A program made the translations under genes and the position numbers. Shown one piece after another: positions 4,844 to 5,403 of a DNA stretch of 5,403 nt. Under the pieces are notes generated by a model that saw only the letters and a list, made by a program, of their open reading frames with translations, did not search any database and had not been told where the DNA came from. Numbering within the stretch: the stretch's first letter is position 1; each line of letters begins with the position of its first letter. The DNA is from an uncultured Actinomycetes bacterium (GTDB taxonomy: Bacteria > Actinomycetota > Actinomycetes > Nanopelagicales > Nanopelagicaceae), in assembly GCA_903867285.1 (NCBI GenBank), contig CAIPQX010000017.1:1-5403 (forward strand), read 5' to 3'.

Positions 4844-5403
4844 ATGAGCAAGAAGATTGCAGTTCAGAGTGTTCCTCATCATGATGGAAGCGAACTCTAC
4901 GTAAGCAATGCCGCCCCAAAGATTGGCGACTCGGTCACATTGAAAGTACGCGTTCCCCTCAACTATTTATTTCAGGAGGCCTACGTTCGGGTGTACGAAG
5001 ATGCGGAGCCTCGCACTTACCCCCTCAAGTTGGTCGAAGTACGTGGCCAGGAACGCTGGTATCGGGTCTCTATCAAAATACACAATATTCACACTATTTA
5101 TAGATTTGTCTTTGTAGGCGAAGGAAAGTATGAATGGCTTAATGCTTACGGTTTAACCGATCATGATGTCCATAGCAACAATGACTTTCGAATAGTCGCG
5201 ATACCAGCCAATCCAAAGTGGATTCACTCCTCGGTTTTTTATCAAATATTCCCCGATCGCTTCGCTCGCTCCGGCAAAGTTCGGATCACTCCTGATTGGG
5301 CTTATCCAGTTGAATGGAACGACTTGCCACGCGGGAGAAGCAAATACACGGGTAAGGAACTATTTGGCGGCGATCTAGCAGGTGTACAAGAGCATCTCGA
5401 TCA
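4844..5403 (+). CDS. GH13 alpha-amylase-family hydrolase, 5' part (maltodextrin glucosidase/neopullulanase type)
   Basis: The window end cuts this gene after 186 full codons; relatives run to about 580-620 residues. Residues about 18-115 form a beta-rich N-terminal domain like CBM34 (strands VTLKVRV, AYVRVYED, RWYRVSI, YRFVFVG and a YEWLNAYGL turn). The catalytic barrel begins near 126: VFYQIFPDRFARSG (131-144) is the first-strand signature of maltodextrin-active GH13 enzymes, and FGGDLAGV (174-181) is the usual lead-in to the second element. The catalytic aspartate and glutamate lie beyond the window. This branch includes MalZ, neopullulanase and cyclomaltodextrinase, which cleave alpha-1,4 and sometimes alpha-1,6 glucan links; the first 186 residues do not decide among them. 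No signal peptide is visible, so it should act in the cytoplasm on imported maltodextrins or glycogen fragments. Confidence 0.9.
   Translation, partial: MSKKIAVQSVPHHDGSELYVSNAAPKIGDSVTLKVRVPLNYLFQEAYVRVYEDAEPRTYPLKLVEVRGQERWYRVSIKIHNIHTIYRFVFVGEGKYEWLNAYGLTDHDVHSNNDFRIVAIPANPKWIHSSVFYQIFPDRFARSGKVRITPDWAYPVEWNDLPRGRSKYTGKELFGGDLAGVQEHLD

Overview
The window looks like ordinary chromosomal DNA from an actinobacterium with moderate base composition (by eye about half G+C, perhaps slightly less), with compact intergenic gaps. Three things point that way: an Fno/F420-reductase-like NAD(P)-binding protein, a membrane-anchored sulfite-oxidase-type molybdoenzyme of the kind common in Actinobacteria (compare Rv0218 of Mycobacterium), and a probable leaderless promoter. 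A freshwater or streamlined actinobacterium would fit, but that is inference. I see no rRNA, tRNA, CRISPR, insertion sequence or phage signature.

Layout: positions 1-122 hold no gene I can name, at most the last codons of an upstream gene. A minus-strand pair follows: a TfoX N-terminal-domain protein (1013-1339), then a drug/metabolite (EamA) transporter (123-965). Diverging from it across an AT-rich 56-base gap is a plus-strand pair: a four-helix DUF1761 membrane protein (1396-1839) and an AHSA1/SRPBCC START-fold protein (1850-2317). A minus-strand F420-reductase-like dinucleotide-binding protein (2330-3025) converges on that pair with only 12 bases between the stops. It diverges from a plus-strand, five-helix molybdopterin oxidoreductase (3175-4746). 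The 149-base gap between those two contains a perfect 15-base palindrome overlapping a good -10 element. The last gene is an alpha-amylase-family (GH13) maltodextrin/neopullulanase-type hydrolase (4844 onward), cut by the window end after about 186 codons.

How the genes relate: TfoX-like, DUF1761 and AHSA1 proteins are small, poorly characterised families that I associate with accessory or stress-type neighbourhoods; their joint function is unknown. The reductase and the molybdoenzyme share a control region and are both redox proteins, so co-regulation is plausible. The GH13 enzyme has its own ribosome-binding site and a candidate promoter, and belongs to glycogen/maltodextrin use rather than to the redox pair. 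I did not find a convincing undescribed system. The best leads are the palindrome between the two redox genes, the internal twin-arginine signal in the molybdoenzyme, and the TfoX-like/DUF1761/AHSA1 grouping.
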